Assembly (NCBI GenBank): GCA_044353855.1
Contig: JBILBF010000006.1
Span: 1-42,604, forward strand
Origin: UKL13-3 sp044353855
Lineage (GTDB): Bacteria; Bacteroidota; Bacteroidia; UKL13-3
Length of the DNA stretch: 42,604 nt
Direction: 5' to 3'
In this document: positions 1 through 10,186 of the stretch, in pieces
How the letters are laid out: each line of letters opens with the position of its first letter
How positions within the stretch are numbered: position 1 is the stretch's first letter
Position numbers and translations under genes: made by a program
The notes under the pieces: generated by a model
The model's input: only the letters and a program-made list of their open reading frames with translations
Told to the model about the DNA's origin: nothing
Database searches by the model: none

Positions 1-959
1 GTAATGTTTTCGGAGTTTTTGCATTGGCGAGTAGTTTGTACTGCTGCATAAGGTCCATTTTTGTTGGATACATTGTAACCAATAATATCCCAATAGCTTT
101 TTTCTGCATCTACACTCGTGTTTACTATCGTGCGGTTAGCGTTTATCCAAACGGTATCAATTGATTCGTCATAAGAGAAACTTGCAATGGGGGGAACGGT
201 AGGAGGTGGCGGACCACATCCAGTAATAGGAAAGTAACAAGGATTGGTAACGGAATTGGGCAAAAAAGTATATACCTGACCAGTTGCAGGTCTTGTTGCG
301 AAACTTGCACCATTGTTGGCTACAGTAGGAGAAACTGTTCTTCCTTGTAAATTGATAATATCAGAGGTTGATGATGAGATTCCAATATTTGTTGCAGGAT
401 TTTGAGTGCCTCCATCTTGACGGTACCTAAAAGAAATTTGACCGGTTTCCCAAAGTTCCATTTGAATCGAAAAGCTAGGGGTTAAACCAACTGCAGAAAA
501 TTCACCCCAATTTAACCATTCAAAAATAAATACTCTATTAGGTGCTGTACCTACCGTTTTATAACTTGCGAATGCACCCGTTGTTCTCCCATCTTGATCT
601 TCCCAAAAAGGTGAAATAATAGGCTGACTTGTATTTGTATTAAGTGTTCCATAAGAGGTACCAGGTATTGCCATTCCGGCACTTGTACCTAATACACACC
701 AAATATTTGATTGAGCATTTACGTGTGTGTAAGATACCCCATTAAAAGGAAAATTAAAACCTATTGGGAGCGCACCACTATTAGCATCATCAGCTTGTAT
801 TACAGGAACATTTGTTCCCCCAGCAAGTGGCGTATACGTATCCGATACACCGATAAAAGTATAGGTGGATGCGACTTGGGCTGTTGAAGTAAAAAATAAA
901 CTTAATACAAAAAAGAAACTTAAAGTTAAACTTTTGTAAGGAAGTAAAAATAATTTCAT
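1..959 (-). CDS. Secreted protein with PKD-like region, partial (C-terminus beyond window)
   Basis: The frame is open from an ATG at 959 to the left edge, giving about 319 N-terminal residues with no stop. It begins with a signal peptide (KLFLLPYKSLTLSFFFVLSL, then cleavage near STAQ). Residues of roughly 25-240 look like a beta-rich extracellular domain typical of large Bacteroidota surface proteins (GFNFPFNG near 60, PISPFWED-type motif near 110). A short proline-rich linker (CGPPPPTVPP, near 255) leads into a stretch beginning ASFSYD that resembles the start of a PKD domain. Such proteins usually end in a T9SS sorting domain, but that part is not in the window. It lies downstream of the tamA-like gene on the same strand with a 177 bp gap, so it may be a separate unit. 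The fold and export are supported; no specific function is recognised. Confidence 0.75.
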   Translation of the reverse strand, partial: MKLFLLPYKSLTLSFFFVLSLFFTSTAQVASTYTFIGVSDTYTPLAGGTNVPVIQADDANSGALPIGFNFPFNGVSYTHVNAQSNIWCVLGTSAGMAIPGTSYGTLNTNTSQPIISPFWEDQDGRTTGAFASYKTVGTAPNRVFIFEWLNWGEFSAVGLTPSFSIQMELWETGQISFRYRQDGGTQNPATNIGISSSTSDIINLQGRTVSPTVANNGASFATRPATGQVYTFLPNSVTNPCYFPITGCGPPPPTVPPIASFSYDESIDTVWINANRTIVNTSVDAEKSYWDIIGYNVSNKNGPYAAVQTTRQCKNSENI

Positions 960-1136
960 GTTTTAAGAAAGTTAAGTATTTGTCAAAAAAATATTAATCG
1001 AATATAGGAAAAAAAAACAAAAGTCAAGTTGCAATTCTTAATCGTTCTGAAACTTATACAAATGGTTTTAAAACTAAATACTATTGTATATACGTATACA
1101 GATTTAAAAAGGTTTGGCGGGAATGTTTTATTTGAA

Positions 1137-3437
1137 TTAAAAAGGATACCCAAAGGCTAAATTAAAAATTAAATTATCATTTCTCCAAGCAGAACTTCCT
1201 AAATCGAACGAGTTAAAAACCCAACGTTGTCCATCGGTGAGCCAAGGTTTTCGAACAGGTATTCCTAAATCAAGTCGGAAAACAAAAAATTGTACATCTA
1301 TGCGTATACCTGTTCCAATGCTAACAGCAAGTTGGTTCATAAATGTATTGGCTTCAAATTTACCTCCTGGTATATCCGCATTGTCATTATTAAGCCAAGT
1401 ATTACCAGCATCAGCAAAAAAAGCACCTTTTACCATCCCCGAAATAGCAAACCGGTATTCTACATTCCCTTCAAGTTTTATTTCCCCTCCTTGTTGCACA
1501 AAATATAAACTTTGGAGTGAATCGGGAGGGGTATAGGTACCCGGACCAATAGAGTATACGGGGAATCCTCTTAAGCTATAAGCACCACCAGAAAAATACT
1601 GTTTGGTATAAGGCATTATTGAAGCATTACCAAAAGGAAGACCCCACCCAGCAAATAAACGTGTAGCAATTACTTTTTTACGATCATTGCTGATGGTGAA
1701 GTATTTTCTCAAGTCAACATCAACTCGAATGTATTGAGCATATTTTACGCCAAAAATTTCTAAGGAATTAGTTGTATTTGCTTTTTGACCACTCAGGCTT
1801 TTGATACCGCTTAATACTGATCCAGCTAAATCAATATTAGCATTAACATAAATGGGATTTCTTTTTTTTGGCAATACCTGTTGGTTATAAAAAAAAGAGT
1901 AAGTAATCCCTTCTATAAATTGTTTTTCGTAACGCAAAGCTAATGTTGGATTGTCTTCAAGAAGCGCTAAAAAATCAGTAGAAAGGTTATAGATATTAAA
2001 ATAATTTATGTTCACAACACTTAAGTCGTGGTCAATTGTAAGACGTTGTTTCCATTTGTATCCAAATGCAAAATTTATGGAATTGATATTATAATAATTT
2101 ACACGGCTAAGGTAGCTAAAGTCAAGTGTAAATTTGGTGCGAGGTACATATAAACTATTTGTGCGGAGAGGAAAAGGCAACATAAACCGAGGGATGAAAA
2201 GTGCAACACTTGGCGTTATTTCATAAGATGATTGTCCTTTATAAGGGCCATTAAATTGTGTTTCAAAAGAACCTTTAAGGTTTAATACTAATAACTCAGC
2301 ACCATTAAAAAAGTTTCTGTTTCGATGGCTTAATGTTAAACCCGGACCCACAAAATTATTTGACTTTGTAACACCTTGTATTTCTAATGTTAGTGATTTT
2401 TCTGGAAAAGGTGTAAGAAGAATATTAGCTCGAAGTTTATTATTCGTTATAGCAGAATCTTGTTTATCAATTCGAACATTCACAAACTTAAATACTCCTA
2501 AGTTCGATAGTCTACTTAAAGTTAAATTGTGGTCTTGATGGCTATACTGTTTGTTGTTTCGAATAAATACAGATTCTATAATGGGCTTTGGTTTTATATT
2601 ATCAGCTAAGCTGTAATAGTTAACACTATCAATAATTCTTTTGGGTGCTTTGTTTGGGTTCCCTAATTGAAAGTTTGGAAAAATATTTACTTCATCAATT
2701 ACATATATGAGTGAAGCCGAAAAAGGTGTTTCTGGTTTAAGTACTAAATCAATTTTAATTTCTCTATTACCAATTGTCGTATCCGTTTTAAAGAGAAGGT
2801 ATTCATTGTTAAAAAAGTAAAATCCGGTTTCTTTAAGGGCCTCTTCTATTCTGTTGCGTTCTTTTTTTAGCAATTCTAAATCATACTGAGTTCCGGTTTT
2901 AATAAATGAAGTAGCTTTTAACGATTGTATTGCTTTGCTAATTGAGTCTGGATTATTTGGATAATTAATTTCCTTAATCACATATGGTTTGCTTACTAAG
3001 ACTGTATACTTTAGAGAAGCGTAAGTAGAATCTTGTTGCCATTCAAAAGTTGTTTGGGCATCAAAATATCCTTTGGTATGTAGTCGTGCATCTATTGCAA
3101 GTGAAATTAAATTGGGGTCAACCATACTAGCATATACTGGTTTTTGGGCGAGTTTAGTATTTATCCAGTTTTTCCAACCTTTTTCATATTTCTCAGTTTT
3201 GTAAAACAACCACAAAGAGGGGCGCATATTTACAAATGATGTATTTGGTTTTACAGAGGCAATTTCTCGGGCTTCTTTTTTTGCTTTTTGGGTATAGTTA
3301 TTTTTGTTATTTTCTGCTATTTGAATATTAGTTCCTGTATATAGTTTTTCCCCTTTAGGTAAAAACTTAAGTGCAGAGCAAGATGCAAACAACAATGAGC
3401 TCAATAAGCAAATAAAAAAAATATTTAGCCTAGTCAA
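1137..3437 (-). CDS. Omp85/BamA-TamA family outer-membrane protein, probable lipoprotein
   Basis: An outer-membrane assembly/translocation protein of the Omp85 superfamily, about 766 residues. I choose a TTG start at 3437: a strong AGGAGG ribosome binding site lies just upstream, and the resulting N-terminus is a clean lipoprotein signal (RLNIFFICLLSSLLFASC, lipobox Cys20). The frame can be extended to another TTG at 3479, but that adds only a charged leader. Residues of about 40-380 are POTRA-like; the C-terminal half is a D15/Bac_surface_Ag barrel with an LRGF motif in the GGAYSLRGF segment near residue 625, the loop-6 signature, and the protein ends in an aromatic residue (GYPF). The start overlaps the end of the upstream TamB-like gene, so the two are probably translationally coupled and act together in inserting or exporting envelope proteins. 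Bacteroidota pairs of this kind are usually annotated BamA/TamA-like; the exact substrate is not deducible. Confidence 0.88.
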   Translation of the reverse strand: MTRLNIFFICLLSSLLFASCSALKFLPKGEKLYTGTNIQIAENNKNNYTQKAKKEAREIASVKPNTSFVNMRPSLWLFYKTEKYEKGWKNWINTKLAQKPVYASMVDPNLISLAIDARLHTKGYFDAQTTFEWQQDSTYASLKYTVLVSKPYVIKEINYPNNPDSISKAIQSLKATSFIKTGTQYDLELLKKERNRIEEALKETGFYFFNNEYLLFKTDTTIGNREIKIDLVLKPETPFSASLIYVIDEVNIFPNFQLGNPNKAPKRIIDSVNYYSLADNIKPKPIIESVFIRNNKQYSHQDHNLTLSRLSNLGVFKFVNVRIDKQDSAITNNKLRANILLTPFPEKSLTLEIQGVTKSNNFVGPGLTLSHRNRNFFNGAELLVLNLKGSFETQFNGPYKGQSSYEITPSVALFIPRFMLPFPLRTNSLYVPRTKFTLDFSYLSRVNYYNINSINFAFGYKWKQRLTIDHDLSVVNINYFNIYNLSTDFLALLEDNPTLALRYEKQFIEGITYSFFYNQQVLPKKRNPIYVNANIDLAGSVLSGIKSLSGQKANTTNSLEIFGVKYAQYIRVDVDLRKYFTISNDRKKVIATRLFAGWGLPFGNASIMPYTKQYFSGGAYSLRGFPVYSIGPGTYTPPDSLQSLYFVQQGGEIKLEGNVEYRFAISGMVKGAFFADAGNTWLNNDNADIPGGKFEANTFMNQLAVSIGTGIRIDVQFFVFRLDLGIPVRKPWLTDGQRWVFNSFDLGSSAWRNDNLIFNLAFGYPF

Positions 3438-6400
3438 TTTTTCCCTCCTCTGTTTTGATTTCTTTTTTAGGCACAACAAAAAGTTGATTTAAACTATCAT
3501 AATCACGGGTATACAAAAAACCTATTCCTGTTTTGTATAACATGCCATCAATAATTCCTTCATAGTTGTTTTCTCTAAAAGCCTTAAACCTATAACTGCC
3601 ATCTTCGGTAATTTTATATTCCATTATCATATCACCAGTAATATTTTGACCAGTTCCCTGATTATTTTTACCATCAACATCAATATTACTGCCAACCTGT
3701 AAACTTACTCTTTGGTTAAACAATTCTTTTTTAAGACCAATCTGCAATTCTGTGTTTTGTGTGGATGATTGTGATGTAAAGTCTTCATTTGTTTGTAAGT
3801 TAAAATTGAGTTCAGCGCCTTTAATATATTTTCCAGAAATGGCATTTAATTGTTCGGATAAAATTTGATTCACACTGTTACGTGCAATTGTAGTTACTGC
3901 ATCGGTAGTTGATACATTAGATGAAATCCCTACAGGTATAAATCTTCCTAAAATCAAGATAGAGAATACCTGCTTGTTTAGTTCATTTTCATCGTTGTTA
4001 ATTTGATTGATTTTAGCGTATACCATACCATTAAATACTTGTTGGTCTTTAACAGGCATATCAAGGTTAAAATTTAGTTTAGGTTTTAGCAATACTCCTT
4101 TCATAATGAGGTTTACATCATAATCGAGTAGTTTTCGATATGCATTACGTTCTGATTCGGATTTTCCTGCAAGTTCGGCAGCCAATAAATCAGTAGCACC
4201 AGTTTTTGCTCTGTAAGATGCAGTGATATCAATATTGGCATCCAAGGGGGATCCTTCCCATTGAATGGTTCCTCCTTTTTTGATAACAAAATCTCGTTTT
4301 ACAATTTGCTGAAAAGATGCTTTATACTTCCCTTCATTTACAGTATATGTTCCTATTAAACTCATTTTTCCGCTAGGAGAAATTGCAAAACGAAGCAAAG
4401 CATCGCCACTTAAAGTTAAATAATCACCGCTTTTTTTATCCGTTATAACTTTAAGGGATGTAAATTTATTTACTTCAATGTTAGCAGTAAAATCCAGTCC
4501 TTTAAATGTTGACATATTTGCTATTGAATCGGGAGGAGAAAAAGGACTTTTTGTACTATCTGTAAATAAAACAACACCTTCACCCTTATCAGTGCTAAGC
4601 TCACCTTGTTGAACGACAAAGGTGAATTCACTCCCTTCTATAAGTTCTACATTTGCACTAATAATAGGAAGGGTTTCCGTACCTTCAATTTTAATTGTGC
4701 TGTTTAAAAGAATTTTGCCATAATACACCGCATTATTTTTTGAATTAGTATTTAGCACTCGAAAGTTTTTACTGGTTATATTCAGGTCGAAATTTAATGA
4801 AGTAAAATTGGTTGTATACACAGCACCATTTATTTTTAATGGTTGTTGCATAGAATCGAGTACAGTAAAATTACTAAAGTAAAAGCCTGAATTGTCAAAC
4901 CTAATTTTTTCATTATCCAACATTAGTTTTGTGTTTAAAAAAACCAAGTTAAACGAGGTTTTTTTGAAGTCAATTTCTCCATTAAAATCTGGTTTTAAAA
5001 CAGAACCTTGAATTGTAAATTTTCCTGAAATAGATCCATCACTCCGTTTAATTATATTAGGTATAAAAGTTTCAATTGTTTGGGTCTTTACTTGAATTAT
5101 GTTTACCTTAAAATCAATGTTATTGTTTTGAAAGAAGCCGTCAATAGTTGCGTTGTTTTCATTGCTCACTAATGCTAAATGCGCTTCATATTTGTTTGTT
5201 GTTAAATTATTTGCTTTAATGGATAAATCTCCTATTTCGAACGATTTAAATGACAAATTAGATACAGTAAGGTCAGATGTAAATGCAAATTGTTTAATGG
5301 ACTGAATATTAAAATCACCTTGTAATAATCCACGAACAATGGCTGTATCTTTTTCAATAATTCGCGATAATGTTCCTAATTCAAATTGATTGAATTGAAT
5401 ATAAATAGGCGCATCACTAGCCAAAGAAATGGAGTTGATTTTAATAAACTCAGTATTGTGTTTTAATTCTAGATGCTGAATATTGACTCCGTCAGGAGTG
5501 ATGATAATTTCGTTTTGTTTGTTTACCAACCATTCCGTATTGTTAAACTGAGCATCGTTGGTAAATTTAATACTTGTTCTGTTTTTGGTTGCAGAATTGA
5601 CTTGGCCTGCAAGCATTAATTTATAACCACTATCTGGTTGTTCTATTTGAAGTTTGTAATTAATTATTTGTTGTTGAACATTACCTACCAATTTGGTTTT
5701 AGGTATAGCTATTACTCCGGCTGAAAATGAAGAAACAGAGGCATTGTAGTTTATATTTTTGTTATCACCATCAATAATAATAGCTAGATTATTTATTGTT
5801 TTATTGTCATATTGAATTATGGGTGCATCAACTTTAAAATGTAGTACTTGTTGTTTGCTGCTGTAGTTAGCATTTAAAGTTAGGCCATCAAATTGTGTAA
5901 GTTTAGGAAGTATTACTTCACTTAAAAATGGATGAGGATGTATTTGAACTGAACAGTTAAAACTTTGAGACAAGCTATCAGCTTCAGTGCTTTTTTTACC
6001 TACAAATTGAGAAACATATTGTTTTATTACACTACTTAATTCTGTTAAACCTGTTTCACCATTGTATTCAATTTTTACAATAGAATGATTTACGTAAAGA
6101 GTGTTGTTTCTGTTCGCATTTAAGCTCACTGCCACTAGTGAATCCAGCACATATCTTTTATCTTTTTTTGCCACTACCACATCCCCAATTGATACTTTTC
6201 CTCTTAAATTATTGCTGTCTTTTTGTGTCAAATTTACCATCAAATGACCACTTGTAGTGATGGATTCATTTGTGATACGGAGTGCTTTTAAATCAGCTTT
6301 AGTAAGCAAAAAATCAATATTTGCTTTAGTTTGTTCGTTACTCAACGATGCATTTGCTATTAAATCAAAATCTAATGCTTTATCTTTAGCTGAAACAGTT

Positions 6401-8382
6401 GATGCATACATTCCAGCATCAGCTTTGATGGTGATATAGGTATTTGCGTAAGTATATTTATTAACCTCAATTTCATCTAATTGTACGGTCACATCGGTCG
6501 TTATTTTCTTTAGATCAAAATGTGTTCCTTTTGCATTTATTTTTCCACTTATCGTACCAATCATCGGCTGCTTTACAATATAGCCTACATCAAATTTTTG
6601 TGTAATGATTGCAACAGTATAATTAGGTATTGCATCTAATTGGTTGATGGACGAAACGATATGCGCAAATCCAGCAGTTGATTCAAATTTTACATCAGCA
6701 TGGTTATCATTTATACCTCCATATGTCCTTCCCGAAATTTTAATTTGATGCGGTATTTGTATACTCGAAGGCAAAATCGTTTTGGGTAACAATGCAACAA
6801 TATCTTTATGCGAACTAATAAGTGATTGCAACGTTATATCATATTTTATTTTTTTTGCATTGGGCAATCCTTTTATGCTTCCATTAAAAGCAAGTGCAGT
6901 TTGTTTGCCTGTTCGAATGATACATTTTTCGAAAGTCAAATTGTTGAGTTGTCCATTTATCTTTGCGTCCAATTGTACAACCTGCATTTTGTTGAGGTTG
7001 ATCATATCTTCCTTTTTTAAATCAGGAGCAAACAATAACACATCTTGCATGGCGACACGTGTTTGCTTAACATTCAAGTTGATTCGGAGTTGTTCTATAT
7101 TTTTGGTTAAACTTTGAATAGAAGAATATTGAATAGCAGCATAATTTGCAATGACAGAATGGGGTGTCTGTATTAATAAATTTGCTAATTCTATATGTTT
7201 ATCATCATATATAAATTGTGTTTTTAATTTGCGCAACTCTAATCCACATTGTTCAGTTAACTTTAAATGGTTGATATCTCCTTTAATAACATCAGTTGTG
7301 TACAATACATTTTTCGCCTGCAATCCTAAACCAGCAACAGCCAAATGGTTATAATCTATTCCTTGTTTCTGTTTGGTAATATTATTTACATCGTATTTAA
7401 ATTTATTTTCCTTTATGTCAATTGTATGTACTGCAATTTTCCAACCTAAGGTTTCGGGTGCTTTTTCAACAATATCGGTTGTTAAGGGTTTGCTGATGGT
7501 GGCAATGGAAATATTCGATTGATGTAATTTGAATTGGTTGATTGTAATATGTTGTTTGTTCAAATCAATCAACTCGGGTTTCAGTTCCAATAAACCAATT
7601 TGGGTATTAAGCGCAAACGAATCTGGTTTGCTGTTAAACACAAAATGCACATTGTTTAACATTAATTTTTCTATTCCAAAACTTGGCAAAACAGATGTTG
7701 TTGTATCTTTTTCTTCAACATTTGCTTTTTCAATAGTCACTTCAATATCTGATTCTGCTATGGCTAACTCATTTGCTTTAAATTCTAGTTTAGCTAAATC
7801 AATATGTTGCATATTTAAATCTAAACGACCAATCTCGGCTTTGGTGTTGATTCCATTTAAAGCATCTTTATAAGCAAACCGAATATCTGATAATGCAACA
7901 GTGTTTATTTGCAGTTGGATAGCAGAAACGGTTGTATCCTTTTGTTTAACATTAGGGTTGTTACTTTTAGCAGAGGCAAAAACATCTATTAAGAAGTTGT
8001 AATTAAAATTACTATCCGATTGTGTCCTATACAGATTTGCCTTTACGCCATCTAATTTTAAAATATTTACTACTATTTCTCCCTTCAATAATTTTAGCAT
8101 TTCTAATCCTATTGAAAGTTCTTTTACATATACCAATGTATCATGTTGCTTATCTTCTGCATATACTTTTTCCAATACAATATTCTTTGGAAAACCAATA
8201 CTTATTTTCTCTATTTCAAAACGGGTATTCGTTTTATTTGACACATAGGAAGTGGCATAATTGATAATTTTTTGTTGAATTTTGGGATACTGAATAGCTA
8301 TAATCAACAGCAAAAACGAGCTTATTATGGAAATAATAAGCCACATGCCAATACGAACTGAAATGCGTAATAGTCTATTCAC
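3430..8382 (-). CDS. TamB-like translocation/assembly module protein (DUF490)
   Basis: A 1650-residue protein with a short basic N-terminus and one membrane anchor (residues 13-32, MWLIISIISSFLLLIIAIQ), followed by a very long, repetitive beta-rich AsmA-like stretch and a C-terminal TamB/DUF490 domain (about 1230-1620; the segment starting GTYTVNEGKYKASF and the IQWEGSPLDANIDI segment are typical). TamB-type proteins are thought to form a hydrophobic groove bridging inner and outer membranes for lipid or protein movement. Coding starts at a GTG (8382); the next ATG is 12 codons in and would remove the basic residues before the anchor, so GTG is preferred. The stop overlaps the TTG start of the Omp85 gene, the usual tamB-tamA partnership in this phylum, although here the TamB-like gene comes first. 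Confidence 0.9.
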   Translation of the reverse strand: MNRLLRISVRIGMWLIISIISSFLLLIIAIQYPKIQQKIINYATSYVSNKTNTRFEIEKISIGFPKNIVLEKVYAEDKQHDTLVYVKELSIGLEMLKLLKGEIVVNILKLDGVKANLYRTQSDSNFNYNFLIDVFASAKSNNPNVKQKDTTVSAIQLQINTVALSDIRFAYKDALNGINTKAEIGRLDLNMQHIDLAKLEFKANELAIAESDIEVTIEKANVEEKDTTTSVLPSFGIEKLMLNNVHFVFNSKPDSFALNTQIGLLELKPELIDLNKQHITINQFKLHQSNISIATISKPLTTDIVEKAPETLGWKIAVHTIDIKENKFKYDVNNITKQKQGIDYNHLAVAGLGLQAKNVLYTTDVIKGDINHLKLTEQCGLELRKLKTQFIYDDKHIELANLLIQTPHSVIANYAAIQYSSIQSLTKNIEQLRINLNVKQTRVAMQDVLLFAPDLKKEDMINLNKMQVVQLDAKINGQLNNLTFEKCIIRTGKQTALAFNGSIKGLPNAKKIKYDITLQSLISSHKDIVALLPKTILPSSIQIPHQIKISGRTYGGINDNHADVKFESTAGFAHIVSSINQLDAIPNYTVAIITQKFDVGYIVKQPMIGTISGKINAKGTHFDLKKITTDVTVQLDEIEVNKYTYANTYITIKADAGMYASTVSAKDKALDFDLIANASLSNEQTKANIDFLLTKADLKALRITNESITTSGHLMVNLTQKDSNNLRGKVSIGDVVVAKKDKRYVLDSLVAVSLNANRNNTLYVNHSIVKIEYNGETGLTELSSVIKQYVSQFVGKKSTEADSLSQSFNCSVQIHPHPFLSEVILPKLTQFDGLTLNANYSSKQQVLHFKVDAPIIQYDNKTINNLAIIIDGDNKNINYNASVSSFSAGVIAIPKTKLVGNVQQQIINYKLQIEQPDSGYKLMLAGQVNSATKNRTSIKFTNDAQFNNTEWLVNKQNEIIITPDGVNIQHLELKHNTEFIKINSISLASDAPIYIQFNQFELGTLSRIIEKDTAIVRGLLQGDFNIQSIKQFAFTSDLTVSNLSFKSFEIGDLSIKANNLTTNKYEAHLALVSNENNATIDGFFQNNNIDFKVNIIQVKTQTIETFIPNIIKRSDGSISGKFTIQGSVLKPDFNGEIDFKKTSFNLVFLNTKLMLDNEKIRFDNSGFYFSNFTVLDSMQQPLKINGAVYTTNFTSLNFDLNITSKNFRVLNTNSKNNAVYYGKILLNSTIKIEGTETLPIISANVELIEGSEFTFVVQQGELSTDKGEGVVLFTDSTKSPFSPPDSIANMSTFKGLDFTANIEVNKFTSLKVITDKKSGDYLTLSGDALLRFAISPSGKMSLIGTYTVNEGKYKASFQQIVKRDFVIKKGGTIQWEGSPLDANIDITASYRAKTGATDLLAAELAGKSESERNAYRKLLDYDVNLIMKGVLLKPKLNFNLDMPVKDQQVFNGMVYAKINQINNDENELNKQVFSILILGRFIPVGISSNVSTTDAVTTIARNSVNQILSEQLNAISGKYIKGAELNFNLQTNEDFTSQSSTQNTELQIGLKKELFNQRVSLQVGSNIDVDGKNNQGTGQNITGDMIMEYKITEDGSYRFKAFRENNYEGIIDGMLYKTGIGFLYTRDYDSLNQLFVVPKKEIKTEEGKID
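3435..3449 (-). promoter_or_regulatory. Ribosome binding site fixing the TTG start of the Omp85 gene
   Basis: On the minus strand a GAGGAGGG purine run is followed after about five bases by TTG (3437-3435), which itself overlaps the upstream TAG stop (3432-3430). A strong Shine-Dalgarno sequence is uncommon in Bacteroidota, so its placement decides this start and suggests translational coupling of the two genes. Confidence 0.6.
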
Positions 8383-8611
8383 TTGAATACCCGCAAAATA
8401 ATCGAAAATGGCATGTTTTACTAACGAATTTTAGCTTTACTATTATTAATAAATTATCCCAAAAAGAAATCATAAATAGGAACATCATAAAGTCGGTATT
8501 TTTCATCCATTTATAAAATCTGTTTTCTTGAATTGGCCTCATTTCATGGTATATCTTTTTTGATCATTCATTTTATACATCATATTTATATACATCTTCA
8601 TGTTTAGATAT

Positions 8612-8646
8612 AAAAAAAGGCTTTAGGAACTCCTAAAGCCTTTTAT
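8612..8646 (-). terminator. Rho-independent terminator of the OmpA-family gene
   Basis: GGCTTTAG and CTAAAGCC form an 8-10 bp stem around a small loop; the flanking A-run and T-run give a U-tract on either strand. It lies 17 bp beyond the stop of the minus-strand ompA-like gene. The rest of the 8383-8662 gap shows no gene. Confidence 0.8.
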
Positions 8647-8662
8647 GCCTTCTATCATTTTT

Positions 8663-10030
8663 TTATTTTACTACTTCTAAAAAATCAACACTCAATTCAA
8701 CTCTGCGGTTACGTGTGCGACCTTTTACTGATTTATTTGTATCTACTGGCATCGTTTCACCAAAACCTTCTGAGGTAACTCTTAACGGGTCTACACCATG
8801 GCTTATTAAATAATTTGCAACGGAAGCAGCACGATCTTTGGAAAGAGTCATATTCATTGCATCTTCTCCAACATCATCAGTGTGTCCACCAATATTCAAT
8901 TTATAACTAGGATTTTCTTTCATTACTGTAACAATTGAGTTTAGGATTGGAAATGATGTTGGTTTAATTGCAGCTTTTCCTGTTTCGAATTGTATACCTT
9001 GTAAAGCTTTTTGAAACAATTGTTTGGTTTCTTTTTTTAATTCAGGACATCCATTATTAATTGCAGTTCCAGGTATAGTTATACATTTATCTATATCATC
9101 ATATATACCATCTTTATCAGTATCTGGGCAACCACTATGTGTTGGATCACCTGCTACTAGAGGACATTTATCAATTCCATCATTTACGCCATCGTTATCC
9201 GAATCAGGACAGCCATTTGTTGATGCTGGACCTTTTATTAACGGACACATATCTTTAGCATCTTCAATACCATCACCATCTGTATCTGGGCAACCTTTAA
9301 ATGTTGCTACACCTTTAACATCTGGGCATAAGTCTTCATCATCTCTTACACCATCGCCATCACGATCTGGGCAACCATCAAATTCCAATGTTCCTTTTAC
9401 ATTTGGGCATTTATCTTTGCTATCAATTATACCATCACCATCCGAATCAGGACAACCATTTAATGCAACTAATCCAGCTTCATTTGGGCATTGGTCATCT
9501 TTATCTGCAATACCATCTGCATCTTTATCAGGGCAACCATTTGTTGCACTCGTTCCAGCTTCAGTGGGGCATTTATCCAAATAATCCAATATTCCATCAG
9601 CATCTGTGTCTAATGGACATCCTTTATCGTTTACTTTTACACCTTTTGGCGTGCCCAAGCATTTGTCGTATTTATCTGAAATGCCATCCTTGTCTTCATC
9701 TTTGGCTGTTCCTAAATTAAATCCTAAGCCAAGTGTTTGCAGTAAAAAAATATCTTTTCCAGCAGCCACAGCTGAAGTTGTTTGTGGGTTGTTGTGTGCT
9801 GTAGTTAAAAACCCAACGGTAGCTTGGTAATTTATACTAAGTACTTCAGTCATTCGGAAGCGAAGTCCGGCTCCAGTTACAAAAGGATAATCTATGTTAT
9901 TTGTAATTGTACTTCCCCTAAATTGAGAAATACCTACACCCCCAAAAATATATGGAGCAAGCCTACTATCTTCTGCCATCAGATAACCATTGTTGAACTT
10001 ATACTTAAGGTTTAGATTTCCATGAAGCAT
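8663..10030 (-). CDS. OmpA family protein with thrombospondin type 3 repeats, 5'-truncated (probable pseudogene)
   Basis: The 455-residue frame from the first ATG has the C-terminal end of an OmpA-type beta-barrel (residues 1-110), then about eight thrombospondin type 3 calcium-binding repeats (DxDxDGIxDxxDxCP pattern, about 112-330), and a complete peptidoglycan-binding OmpA domain (about 340-450, with IGGHTDDVG and RNRRVEL motifs). Such proteins anchor the outer membrane to the wall. There is no signal peptide, and barrel-like sequence continues in frame upstream of the ATG (10031-10126: SRTPFKPNIGKGFIGSFGYY) until a TAG at 10127-10129. The 5' end of the barrel and the signal peptide are missing, and the ssrA terminator begins only about 10 bp further. 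I therefore read this as a gene that has lost roughly its first 60-80 codons; as it stands it is unlikely to be exported. A misassembly is an alternative. Confidence 0.85.
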   Translation of the reverse strand: MLHGNLNLKYKFNNGYLMAEDSRLAPYIFGGVGISQFRGSTITNNIDYPFVTGAGLRFRMTEVLSINYQATVGFLTTAHNNPQTTSAVAAGKDIFLLQTLGLGFNLGTAKDEDKDGISDKYDKCLGTPKGVKVNDKGCPLDTDADGILDYLDKCPTEAGTSATNGCPDKDADGIADKDDQCPNEAGLVALNGCPDSDGDGIIDSKDKCPNVKGTLEFDGCPDRDGDGVRDDEDLCPDVKGVATFKGCPDTDGDGIEDAKDMCPLIKGPASTNGCPDSDNDGVNDGIDKCPLVAGDPTHSGCPDTDKDGIYDDIDKCITIPGTAINNGCPELKKETKQLFQKALQGIQFETGKAAIKPTSFPILNSIVTVMKENPSYKLNIGGHTDDVGEDAMNMTLSKDRAASVANYLISHGVDPLRVTSEGFGETMPVDTNKSVKGRTRNRRVELSVDFLEVVK

Positions 10031-10126
10031 CGTTCCTTTAAATATTATTTGTTGATTTTCGTAATAGCCAAATGAACCTATGAAACCCTTACCAATATTA
10101 GGTTTAAAGGGGGTTCGAGATAATCC
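10031..10126 (-). pseudogene. In-frame upstream remnant of the OmpA-family gene
   Basis: Thirty-two codons are in frame with the OmpA gene, bounded by the ATG at 10030 and a TAG at 10127-10129. They contain no ATG but encode beta-barrel-like sequence (PNIGKGFIGSFGYYENQQ) continuous with the downstream protein. This shows that the ATG at 10030 is not the original start. Confidence 0.65.
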
Positions 10127-10135
10127 CTACGGGTC

Positions 10136-10186
10136 TAAAAAAGGATAAGAAACTGACCCGTTGTTCAAGTCAGTTTCTGTCCTTTT
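10136..10186 (-). terminator. Rho-independent terminator of ssrA
   Basis: AGAAACTGAC (10148-10157) pairs with GTCAGTTTCT (10169-10178), extended by AAGG/CCTT after a small bulge. On the minus strand the stem is followed by a T-run (complement of the A-run at 10137-10142). It begins immediately after the tmRNA 3' end. Confidence 0.8.

Noticed and set aside
9024..9584. Open frame on the plus strand inside the OmpA gene
   Set aside because: Antisense shadow of the thrombospondin type 3 repeats; its periodic S-I-P-S pattern mirrors the Asp-rich repeat codons.
10104..10135. Possible degenerate tRNA T-arm (GGGGGTTCGA...ATCCCT) on the plus strand beside ssrA, as a relic att site
   Set aside because: The stem does not close without removing three bases, there is no acceptor or anticodon part, and the same bases encode OmpA barrel residues in the opposite strand.
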